DNA of 64,000 nt, taken from assembly GCA_948144175.1 (NCBI GenBank), contig CANXME010000511.1:501001-565000 (forward strand), read 5' to 3'. Each line of letters begins with the position of its first letter. Position 1 is the stretch's first letter. The translations under genes were made by a program, and so were the position numbers. This document shows, in pieces, positions 11,301 to 19,087 of the stretch. The DNA is from Closterium sp. NIES-65 (lineage: Eukaryota; Streptophyta; Zygnematophyceae; Desmidiales; Closteriaceae). Below the pieces are notes generated by a model that was not told the origin of the DNA, did not search any database, and saw nothing but the letters and a program-made list of their open reading frames with translations.

Positions 11301-13619
11301 GAAGTACAGGCTGCCGTCCTTGGCAGCCACGCGAAACGGCCCGCACAGGTCGATGTGCACGACGGCCAGCACGTCGTCGGCGTCGGAGCCTTGGTCGGGG
11401 AAGGTGTGCCGCGCCAGTTTCCCACCAACGCACGAGACACACGGGGAGTCGGCGTCCGTCGCCGACTTGAGGTCCAGCCCAATGGCGACCTCGTTCTTCG
11501 ACGAGCTCCGTATGGTGTCCATGCCGACGTGCGCAAGCCTCGCATGCATTCGGTCCGGCGTCGACTTCGCCTTCGGGACGATCGCCCGCAGAGCCACCAC
11601 CTCCGTCATGGGCGGCGTCGACCTCGTCGCGCAGGGACGCAGGTCGGTGCAGAGGACTCGCCCAGAGTACGTCGCTCGCCCGAGCACCTTCCCTGCTGCC
11701 GAGACGAGCAGCATGCCGTCTCCGTCCTCCTGCAGCTTCACACCATGCTCCTTCAGCTGGCCAGCCGACAGCAGGTTGGCTCGCACAGCCGGGATGTACA
11801 ACACGTCGGGGATGAGCACCTGCTTCCCGGCCTCCCCTTGCAGGGCGACGGTGCCGCGGCCCTGGACATCCTGCAGCGCCCCATTGAAGCCGCGCACGTG
11901 CTTGATGAAGCCGCTCGGCTGCAGGTCGACGAAGACTTCCTTCGTCCCCATCAGGTGGTGGGAGCAACCGCTGTCAAGCAGGACCACCGCCGGGTTCGCC
12001 TGCACAGCCGCCGCCACCGCCTGGAAGTCCTCTCCGGCCTCCGGCGCCAGAGAGATGGTCGGCTTCACGACGCCGACCAGCGAGCACGACGCCGTCTTGT
12101 CGTCTCGCCCCTTGCCGCTTGCAACGGAGTCGGCGTCCTTCGCCGAGGTCGATGTCTTGGTCGACTGCTTCTCCTTGCGCGGCTGGTTTCCTCCTCGACA
12201 AGGACGTCGACTGCCCGACCTCCCGCGGCCGCCCTTGTCGTCGTCGTCGGAGTCACTGCGGTCGGGGCACTCGAAGGAGAGGTGGTCGGGGTCGCCGCAC
12301 AGCCAGCACTCCCGTCGTCGACCTCCTCCTCCTCGACCGCTGTTCTTGGTCGACTTCTTCTTGTCGACCTCCTTGGCCGACTTCCAGCCACCGCTCCCGC
12401 CGCCACCAGACTGTCCGCGCTCTCCTGGTCGACCTCCTTGCTTCGCCGGGGCGACGAAGTTGGCCTGCGCCAAGAGTTCCTGCGACCGCTCAGCCTCCTG
12501 CATCGCCTCGTCCTGCAGGATGTACGAGGTCAAGTTGTCCTCGTTGAGCGTCGCCCTCGTGTTCGGCGACATGGACAGTCGTTTCAGGAGGTTGTAGCTG
12601 CTCGAGAGTCCCTGCATGACATGGGTGATGTATGACGCCGTGGAGTACTGCGCGCCGGCCATCCTGATGGTGGCGAGAATTCGCCGGGCTCGGTTGCAGT
12701 AGTCGGTCGCTGTCTCATCGTCACCCATACGCAGGTGCGTCAGCTGTCCCTCCAGCTGGGCGATAAACAGGTCGTCGGTGACCTGGTACGTCGACTCGAT
12801 GAAGTGCCACGCCCGGTGGCCGGCGTCGATGTACTCTCGGCACCACTTTAAGGCAATCTGCACGCCTGGCGAGCAGCACCGCGAGATGACCGTGAAGGTC
12901 AGCAGCTGCACGGCGCGAAACTCCGCCCGCAAGTCGGGGTGGTTTTCTCCAGGCGTCGCCACAGTCCCTCGGGCGAAGCCGATCAGCCCAGCCATCTCCA
13001 GCTGGGGCTCGATAGCTTCTTTCCAGGTGAGAATGTCGGGTCGACCGACCACTCGGGGGGTGACCGAGATCCTGTCCGGCGTAAACTTGAAGTAGCCGTA
13101 GCTCGGCGCAATTCCACCTGCTGTCACCTGGGACGCCGACATCGGCGACAGCCCACTCCGTCGACCTCCGACGTCACCCTGCGAGGAGACTGCAGCCGCC
13201 GACGACTGCATCCCTCGCGCCTGAACGCCGCCGACTTCACCGGCGTGTATCACACCTCTCTGCCTCGACGTGCCTCCAGCACTGCTGCCGACCTGACCAC
13301 CACCGGCGTTGACGCCCAAGTCGACGCCGCCTTCGTTGTTCACCGGACGAGGGGAAGCAGGTCGAGACGGGTGCTCCGTCGCCCACGTGGAGCGGAGTCC
13401 AGCCTCGACGACCGCCCAGGGCAGGTCGCCATACTCATTGGCCTCATGCTTCCTCCTCGCGTTCTCCAACCGTGCCTCCAGGGTGTCCACCACCCCCGCG
13501 TCACCTACGGCTCCTACCATAGTGACTACAGCACAGTTGCCGGCCTCTAACCACGAAATAGGTAAGTGGTGTCTACGTCGACCTGACTGAAAGGTAAGTC
13601 GTGTGCCGTCCACGCTCAC
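8364..13619 (-). CDS. Copia-C gag-pol polyprotein (1751 residues)
   Basis: A single open frame in the usual Copia order. Gag comes first (about residues 170-400), then a CCHC zinc knuckle (CWLCGDPDHLSFEC, near 438-451) and an aspartic protease with LLDSGCSHH near 548. The pre-integrase motif HARLAHVG is near 690, and the integrase core runs about 755-880 with SDRGGE near 819. An acidic, P/T/E-rich linker spans about 990-1200. Reverse transcriptase has LVYVDDLLAA near 1415, and RNase H runs about 1585-1740. The frame is open to just 8 bp from the 5' LTR, so the true start is probably an internal Met, for example the one near residue 34. It shares little with Copia-B/E/G beyond family-level motifs, so it is a separate lineage. 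Confidence 0.92.
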   Translation of the reverse strand: MSVDGTRLTFQSGRRRHHLPISWLEAGNCAVVTMVGAVGDAGVVDTLEARLENARRKHEANEYGDLPWAVVEAGLRSTWATEHPSRPASPRPVNNEGGVDLGVNAGGGQVGSSAGGTSRQRGVIHAGEVGGVQARGMQSSAAAVSSQGDVGGRRSGLSPMSASQVTAGGIAPSYGYFKFTPDRISVTPRVVGRPDILTWKEAIEPQLEMAGLIGFARGTVATPGENHPDLRAEFRAVQLLTFTVISRCCSPGVQIALKWCREYIDAGHRAWHFIESTYQVTDDLFIAQLEGQLTHLRMGDDETATDYCNRARRILATIRMAGAQYSTASYITHVMQGLSSSYNLLKRLSMSPNTRATLNEDNLTSYILQDEAMQEAERSQELLAQANFVAPAKQGGRPGERGQSGGGGSGGWKSAKEVDKKKSTKNSGRGGGGRRRECWLCGDPDHLSFECPDRSDSDDDDKGGRGRSGSRRPCRGGNQPRKEKQSTKTSTSAKDADSVASGKGRDDKTASCSLVGVVKPTISLAPEAGEDFQAVAAAVQANPAVVLLDSGCSHHLMGTKEVFVDLQPSGFIKHVRGFNGALQDVQGRGTVALQGEAGKQVLIPDVLYIPAVRANLLSAGQLKEHGVKLQEDGDGMLLVSAAGKVLGRATYSGRVLCTDLRPCATRSTPPMTEVVALRAIVPKAKSTPDRMHARLAHVGMDTIRSSSKNEVAIGLDLKSATDADSPCVSCVGGKLARHTFPDQGSDADDVLAVVHIDLCGPFRVAAKDGSLYFLLLKDRKTRYVWVKPVTKKSDVLQAFVQWLAVAERQTKKSVLMLRSDRGGEFLGKQFTDFVNDKGIVHDLTCPYTPQQNGMAEREMRTVVESVRTMLLHMGVQHHWWHLALRQAVWVRNCLERSTLPPGTTPYQLLTWKKPDLSLARVWGCMAQFLVPEPQRGGKLKPKARWGLHLGVSAVSKGWELLDVDTDRVVTTSDVVFYEEMSLAEWKTEHGPVPGRSPSTLPSDTSSATLPLLAEVGELATEDVEDVRSSTPLPLTPAPPLVAELRGLTSVSAVGDEGSSGTPPSAPAKCIAGGRLDERRIDVGLQSTGEQQPTREQAAVKPTTEQSATGTLAGEPTTGEKSAGKPTTVEQSAGTPAEEQQDAEGSDDSDDGGDAAAVQQGPRHSGRLRRPPDFFVPAAFTTVYDVDDDDDLLYDDAEEDEEFPELDPDMLADPEHRWDISTMTVKEALASWKGPAVKAAMEEEIRSLLNMGTWELVERPPGVNVMKNRWVLTTKYHVDDTVEREKARLVVKGFTQVYGADYDETFAPVGSYVTLRIFLSIVAVRNLNLMQLDMKNAFLQSKLDRVLYMSQPDYFNDGTGRVCKLLKSLYGLKQSPLLWYLALNDVLVGAGWKKSQVDEALYCKVGDDEVACWVLVYVDDLLAASSSAAMLKELKELLEAAFELREISPVQKYLGLEIVRDRSEGKLWLHQQGYADKLRRRFIDEEQTGRTPKTPVSVDAYAELTFDDEEAQERQEEEYRQKVGSLQFAATTTRPDIAFACSKLGSGLTVRSDQHWREVDRCLAYLANTRDTALEFGGGPESLELVGYVDADDAGDKQNRTSTGGYVFVYGGAAVSWSSQRIKCATLSSTESEYVAATEAGKEGRRLRFLLAEFRQLDAGKPTVLRVDNKSAITVVEGMGLTGNLKHMERRQAWLQHMVKRGKFSLRYIPTTEQPADFLTKALHYPAFNRCSVAIGQVRLADVGDEDDNVQQ

Positions 13620-14446
13620 CGCACCATGCGGAGATAACTACTACAACGGGAGCTAGGCTACTGGCTAGGCACGTGTGCTCGTGTAATCTCTGCGTTCGTT
13701 GGTCCTTAGACGTATTCCTAGTGCTCACACTACTTGCTAGTTGATGGGGCAATTTGGCAAGAGTTTCACTAGAGAACGTTGTCAGTAATGGTACAATCAA
13801 GTTGGCATGGCCAGACTACATCAAAGCTAGCATTCAGGTTGGTCGACTGCCAGCACAGCATGGTCGACCGCGTTCCAGCACGACTTGGTCGACCGCGCTC
13901 CAGCAGTGCAAAGTCGACAGCTTGCCAACGCTGCAGGTTGACGGTGTGCCAGCATTGCTCACGCAGGACAGCAGTGCACCCGCTTTGCAGGTGCGCGCAG
14001 ATGATTGGCATGCAAAGTCTCGTCATCTGCACAGCGCACACACCAGGTCAACCTCGGGCTAGCGACTGCCTCTGATCCGCCACGACGACCTCGGGATACC
14101 ACCATGGAGGTCGGTCTCGCCAACTTCGCCTGGGTGACCGTCGCACTCCTTCGCAGAACCTCGTCACCCAGGTATCCTGGTCGACTATGTCGACCAGCTG
14201 CTCCTGTATGTGCTCGTCGACCTCCCAAGTCGACAACCACACCAAGTCGACCTCACCAGGTCGACCACTCCTCTGGTCGACCAGCTCCAGGTCAACGTCA
14301 CTCCTGGTCGACCAGTGCAGTTGTCAGCCGACCACCCAAGTCGGCTACCCAAAGTCGGCGTCACCAGGTCGACGCCCCTTCTACGTCGGCGCCGACTTCC
14401 AGGCTGACCTCTCGAAGTCGGCGTCCTCCCAAGTCGGCGCCGACTT

Positions 14447-14526
14447 GCAAGTCGGTGACCTTGCAAGTCGGTGACCTTGCAAGTCGGTGACCTTGCAAGT
14501 CGGTGACCTTGCAAGTCGGTGACCTT
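14447..14526 (+). repeat. 16-bp minisatellite in the Copia-C right LTR, five units
   Basis: Five units of gcaagtcggtgacctt, one fewer than in the left LTR. It lies in a stretch full of GTCGAC and AAGTCGG words. Confidence 0.92.
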
Positions 14527-16409
14527 GCGTACACCCCACCACAAAGTCGGCTCCGCCCAAGCGTGGACGGGGCCAACACACAACTCCCGTTGACAGCCCT
14601 GAGCCGCCGCGGACCCGCCCCTGGCGCCCGCGACAGTGCCACTGCCCCACCCAGCGCCTGCCCTTGGAGCAGCCGCACCCACGACTGCACTCGCTGCAGC
14701 CACCCCTACCTCACCCAGCGCCTGCCCTTGGAGCAGCCGCCTCAGCCTCACCCCGCGCCTGCACTCGCTGCAGCCGCCCCTGCCCTACCCGCGCCGACCC
14801 TCTGTAACCGCTCTGCAGCTTTCTCCCCGCCCCCCCCTCCTCCTTCGTTTCCCTGCAGCCGTGGGGGGGAGGGTAAGGGGGTGGCGGGTGTGGGGGTGAT
14901 GGGTGGTGTGCTTCCTTTCCCCTCCTCCTCCTTTCGTTCCCACTGCTGCAGCTGCCGCTGGGGGGGAGGGTGTGAGGGTGTGGGGGAGCCGGGGGAGTGG
15001 CACTGGGGTGGAGGGTGTGAGAGCAACCAGCAGCCGTCCCTCCACCTCTGCTCTCTTCCCCCTTCTGCTGCTCCTGCAGCAGTATGGGGGGGAGGGGGAG
15101 GGGGAGGGTGAGGGGGTGGCGGGGGTGACCAGCATGTGAAGGCCTGAGCAGGAACCACTGTGGGTAGGGAAGGCGTTGGAGGAAGGGTGGGGGGGAGGGC
15201 GTGAGGTTCCAGGGGGCGGTTGACAAGGGGGGTGAGGTTGAGGGGGGTGGCTGAAAGAGGGTGTGGACTTGGGGGTTCGTAAGAGGGGCTCGCCGCGCTT
15301 GGCTCCCCCCACCTCCTCTCCTCCCTCTGGCCAGTGCCAGAGCCTCCACGACCACCACCGCCGCCTCCACCACGACCACCACCGCCCCTGCCGCCGCCAC
15401 GTCCACTGCCGCCACCACCACCGCCCCCACCCCGGCCACCGCCGCCGCCGCTGCCTCCACCACCCCCACCGCTGCCACTAGCCCCTCCAGCCCCGCCACC
15501 GCCCCCGCCGCTGCCACCACCCCCACCACCGCCTCCCCCGCCGTCACCCCCACCGCCCTTGCCTCCCCTGCCCTTGCCGCTGCGGCGCCCGCTGGGAGCG
15601 GACGCAGAGCCGACCTGCTCAGCACCAAGAAGGTCGACAGCAGCAGCAGAGGCGACAGAGGGGAGGAGGGGGGAGGGGGAACACCCCTCGAAGAAAGGGG
15701 TGCGGGGGTCGCCACGAGAGGCACCTACAGCTACAATACTCTTCTCAGCTGCAATTAGTTCCTTCTCTAGGGCGGTAATGGTGAGCTCAGTAGGGCAGCG
15801 AGCTAGGAAGTGGTCCCTGACTGTACGCAGAGTGTCAGGGAGGCGGGTGACTAGGTGGTAGAGAGTGAGCCAGAGCGGGGGAGGGTTGGAGGCAAGAAAC
15901 TCAGCGGGCATGGCTGCACGGAAGCGGGCATCACTAGTACGGAGGTGAGTGATGAGGTCAGCGACTGTCTGGAAAGCGGACAGGTCGGGGAACAGGTAGG
16001 GAAGGGAGAGACGGCCTAGTGCAGCTGAGGCCGGGGAGGAGTAGCGCGCAACTACAGCAGTGTACAGGGCCTGCGCAGTCTGATGCTGGCCGAAGTGCTC
16101 ACGCTCATCTACTGGCAGGGAGTTGCGAATAGCAAAGCGGGCGTGGGCATCGCGAGTCTGCCACTGCGAGCGAGCAGTAGCGGTAGCAGTAGTAGCAGGA
16201 GCAGGGACTGTGCCTAGTGCGTGATCGTACAGCGAGATATCCTCTCTGGCAGTGAGCTGGAGGAACAGGTGCAGATCATCGAGCCAGGTATCAAACTTAA
16301 TCGGGCGGCCCTCAGAATCGAACGAGAGAACTGTAGGGCTAGCCATAGCTGAAGTGGCAGTAGCAGCAGTGGTGGTAGTAGCAGTAGCAGTAGCAGTGCT
16401 GTGCACAGG

Positions 16410-17016
16410 TAAGTAGGGCGCGGCTCGGCTAGGGCGGCGCGGCTCGGCTAGGGCGGCGCGGCTCGGCTAGGGCGGCGCGGTTCGGCTAGGGCGGCGCGGC
16501 TCGGTTGGGGCGGCGCGGCTCGGCTGGGTCGCGCGGTTCGGTTCGGGTCGCGCCGTGCGGCTCGGTCGTAGAGGGGCGAGCGCGGGAGGGCCGGTCGGGG
16601 CTAGCGCGGGGCCAAAAGGGGGGGGGGGCGTGAGAGGCTAGCGCGGGGCCTGCAGGGGACGTGGGAGGCTAGCGTGGGGCCTTAAGGGGCAGTGAGAGGC
16701 TAGCGCGGGGCCTGCAGGGGCCGTGGGAGGCTAGCGCGGGGCCGACGGGGGCCTTAGGAGGCTAGCGCGGGGCTAGCGTGGGGGCCGACGGGGGCTTAGG
16801 AGGCTAGCGCGGGGCCGATCGGGGGCCTTAGGGGGCTAGCGCGGGGCTAGCGTGGGGCCGACGGGGGCTTAGGAGGCTAGCGCGGGGCCGATCAAGGGCC
16901 TTAGAATGAGGCGCTCGAGGCGCAGGAAAAAGAACGGCGGCGCACGAGGGCGCGGCTAGCGGAAACGGTGGGCCCTATCGTTTCGGTCCTAGGTGGAACC
17001 TAGGCTCGTAATACCA
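16410..17016 (-). repeat. GC-rich tandem-repeat leader of Copia-B
   Basis: Between gag and the 5' LTR lie two kinds of tandem repeat. One is a unit close to ggcggcgcggctcggctag (16410-16560). The other is a unit close to gaggctagcgcggggcc followed by a G-rich spacer (16610-16900). It has no believable protein. Copia-E and Copia-G have equally GC-rich but different repeats in the same place. Confidence 0.8.
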
Positions 17017-17299
17017 TGTTAAAATGAGAAACGAGAATGAGGAGTGACTAGCAGGAACAACAGTACAAATATGTCAAACCCTAATCTGGTGTACCCCTTA
17101 TGGTGTGACCCACTACAGCCTAGAACCACACAAACATATAATGTTTGACAGTCAGTGCGCCCATAACCCCCCAGGCGAACGCGCCTGTAACCCTCTCCGG
17201 GATCAATCGGGCATCCACAGTGCAGATCTACTGACACCCCCCCACACTGGGAGGCTCAAGACTAAGCACAGCGGCAACGGCCTACATGTGCATACACCG

Positions 17300-17354
17300 G
17301 GAATCGAACCCGAGACCGCTCTGATACCATTTTAGAATCCCAACCACAAGACCA
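17300..17354 (-). promoter_or_regulatory. tRNA-like Pol III A and B boxes in TRIM-1
   Basis: On the minus strand an A-box-like TGGTCTTGTGG (17344-17354) lies in the LTR end and a perfect B-box GGTTCGATTCC (17300-17310) lies in the internal part. Their starts are 44 bases apart, the spacing of tRNA genes. The primer-binding site lies between them. Activity is inferred, not shown. Confidence 0.6.
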
Positions 17355-18058
17355 TTGGGATAAAAGGGCTTGTTTCAGTAGCGGGTCAGTGCGCCCATAA
17401 CCCCCTAAGCGAACGCGCCTGTAACCCTCTCCGGGATCAATCGGCCATCCACAATGCAGATCTACTGACAAGAACATCTGGCAGAGCTCGACCGCGCTCT
17501 TCACTACTTCGTCAGCACCCCAACGATCAGCCTAACTTACTACAAGAACGCAACCACACCGACTAAGCTAATTGGCTACGTCCATGCTGATCACGCTGGC
17601 GACTCCGACAATAGGCGCTCCCGCACCGGCTACATCTACCGCCTCGAACCTATCGGACCTATCTCCTGGCAATCAAGTAAGCAGGAATTAATTGCTCTCT
17701 CGTCAGCTGAAGCAGGATATATTGCACTCTGCTCAGCCAAGGAAGGACTCTACCTTCGCGAGCTGCTGGAAGAAGCAAAGTTAGCCGAGTTACCCAACTT
17801 TACCCTGTTCTGCGACAACCAATCGGCAATTCGCATCGCCAACAAGAACGACTTCGCGAACAGGACGAAACACATCGCCCTGCGATATTTCTTCGTGAAG
17901 GACGAGATCGAGAAGGGAAGGCTCGAGCTGTCATACTGTCCCACGTCCGAGATGGCAGCTGACTACATGACCAAGAAGCTCGGAAAGCAGAAGTTCGAAT
18001 ACTGCATGCTGCTGACTGGACAGAGCCACGTCAGCGACACTCCAGAAGCGAAGGGGAG

Positions 18059-18500
18059 TGTTGGAAACAATCGGTCCTAAGCGCCTCTGTTGTGTCGAAA
18101 CATTAAGGCACAAGCGAAGCAAAGCATATCGAGGCACCAGCGAGTCAACCCTCGGAGGTTGAAGTAACTGCTGGAGGTTACGCGAAAGTCAAAGGTCAAC
18201 GACCTTTGACCTCACAAGTACAGCGCGACAGCAAGGACACACAACTGACTCGCTACAGAGCAGTTGCCCGAGTCGTCACTGTATCGAACCGCAACAGCAA
18301 CAGTAAAGTAGTTATAACCGTATCTCTTCGTATCCATTGTACTCTTATATAATTCTGTATCTCTTTGCTTTAATCAACTTACTTTGCCCTCACATACTAG
18401 CGCAAGGTGGTTCACAACTCTTTATTAACGCTTCCGCTACTACACCAACTCTACCCAGAGTTCACCCCTGCAAAGATCCTAAGGGCTTCTCAGCCCAACA
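18059..18500 (+). repeat. 3' LTR of Copia-A (442 bp)
   Basis: It begins TGTTGGAAAC directly after a purine-rich tract and ends CAGCCCAACA, giving the TG...CA ends and short inverted terminal match (TGTTG/CAACA) of an LTR. The same LTR occurs in reverse at 58149-60166, which fixes both ends independently. No target duplication can be checked because the 5' end is outside the window. Confidence 0.88.
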
Positions 18501-19087
18501 CATGTTACAATACTACGTAATGATATTTATAATCCGAAAAAGGCACATGTTTGGCGGTACTGGTCATAGGCTATCGCTGGTTATGGTTAAGGGCTACTGC
18601 GGTTGGAGCGCCTGCCCCGGTGGTCATGCGTTTGGTCAGGTTGCTACGTCGTGCTCGTGTCGGTCTCTCACCCGTCCCTCCTAACACCACCGTTTTAAGT
18701 CACCTTGCGCTCCAAAGCCTCGTATACATAGCTAGGCACGGTATTGTCTCATGTCTCCCGTCGTGGCTTCATCCGCTCCCTCCTTCGCTTGCTCTACCGT
18801 ACACTCCTTGTGTCGAGGGTTGGCAGCGCCCCGCCCCTCGTTCCTTCTCACATTTGCGAGCCAATGCGCCTCTCCAGACTTGGCGCATGGACGTATGGGG
18901 CCCTAGGCATATATTTGGGCCACGCCAGGAGAGTTACTTCTTGGTGGTTGTAGACAACTTCTCCCGCTACACCACAGTGTTTCACTTGCAGCCAAAGGTT
19001 CATGTGACTAGCGAGCAAGCATTACCCACGACTATAAGCTCCTGCACTCACCACGGCAGAATGGTGTTGCTGAGCGCTACATATACT

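Larger units (their letters stand above)
7249..14595 (-). mobile_element. Copia LTR retrotransposon C, looks whole and young
   Basis: Long LTRs (7249-8233, 985 bp, and 13627-14595, 969 bp) run TGCGGAG...GTTGACA and differ by one 16-bp repeat unit plus about four bases that I noticed. The target duplication is perfect (gccct at 7244-7248 and 14596-14600). The primer-binding site beside the right LTR reads TGGTGCGGTGAGCG on the minus strand, which is not the initiator-Met motif of the neighbouring elements. A purine tract precedes the left LTR on the minus strand (about 8234-8246). One uninterrupted frame covers gag and pol. It is the innermost and latest insertion in this nest. I see no breaks. 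Confidence 0.93.
6545..15130 (+). mobile_element. NA-1: non-coding LTR element in Copia-B, right end unresolved
   Basis: An LTR of 238 bp (6545-6782, TGTCAGAATG...TCTTGACA) is followed at once by a primer-binding site TGGTATTAGAGC and a GC-rich internal region with a tandem unit containing GCGCCCGTGGCGCGCGACGG-like text. That region is cut by Copia-C at 7248 and continues from 14601. The text from about 14850 to 15050 matches NA-2 (48967-50452, opposite strand). I could not find a right LTR before the Copia-B gag starts near 15300, so the end given is approximate and a deletion at this junction is likely. No protein is supported. Confidence 0.65.
2773..17150 (-). mobile_element. Copia LTR retrotransposon B, minus strand, with a nested insertion
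   Basis: The LTRs (2773-2906 and 17017-17150, 134 bp each) have TG...CA ends, and I see about one difference between them. The target duplication is perfect (gtcag at 2768-2772 and 17151-17155). A primer-binding site resembling TGGTATTACGAGC adjoins the right LTR. From right to left it has a GC-rich leader (about 16410-17016), gag (about 15300-16406, glycine-rich at its C end), then, across the NA-1 insertion, the integrase C end and linker, reverse transcriptase (YVDD) and RNase H (3137-6530). The region between gag and the integrase C end is missing around NA-1, so it is a broken copy despite near-identical LTRs. The pol part is otherwise a long open frame. It is young by LTR similarity. 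Confidence 0.88.
2713..17470 (-). mobile_element. TRIM-1: miniature LTR element (375 bp of its own), interrupted
   Basis: Very small LTR element inserted in Copia-A with a perfect 5-bp target duplication (agaac at 2708-2712 and 17471-17475). On the plus strand its left LTR is 2713-2772 plus 17156-17236 (split by Copia-B), its internal part is 17237-17329, and its right LTR is 17330-17470. Each LTR is about 141 bp and the internal part about 93 bp. The primer-binding site next to the right LTR (17318-17329) reads TGGTATCAGAGC on the minus strand, a fit to initiator Met tRNA. A C-rich tract (G-rich on the minus strand) adjoins the left LTR. It carries no coding capacity. Both LTRs begin TT where the other family members have TG. 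Confidence 0.87.
1..18500 (+). mobile_element. Copia LTR retrotransposon A, fossil, 5' end outside the window
   Basis: Copia element on the plus strand whose 5' LTR and gag lie before base 1. The visible parts are a repeat-rich linker (1-380), then the pre-integrase motif (HARMRHPS) and integrase core with an SDRGGE motif (about 400-1300), then reverse transcriptase with a YVDDL motif (about 1800-2700). RNase H resumes at 17471 and runs to about 18050. The purine-rich tract at 18047-18058 and a 3' LTR at 18059-18500 close it. A 14.8-kb block (TRIM-1 and everything inside it) interrupts it between reverse transcriptase and RNase H. It is broken, with roughly three to five breaks besides the insertion. 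It is the outermost, so the oldest, layer of the nest. Confidence 0.9.

Noticed and set aside
14748-15861. Long proline- or glycine-rich open frames on both strands around the Copia-B gag tail
   Set aside because: The plus-strand proline frames are the antisense of the glycine-rich gag tail, and the rest runs through NA-1 C/G-rich text. Compositional, not genes.
17296-17366. Possible functional tRNA gene
   Set aside because: A and B boxes are present, but the acceptor arms do not pair and the anticodon region is replaced by a primer-binding site. Treated as a promoter-like part of TRIM-1.
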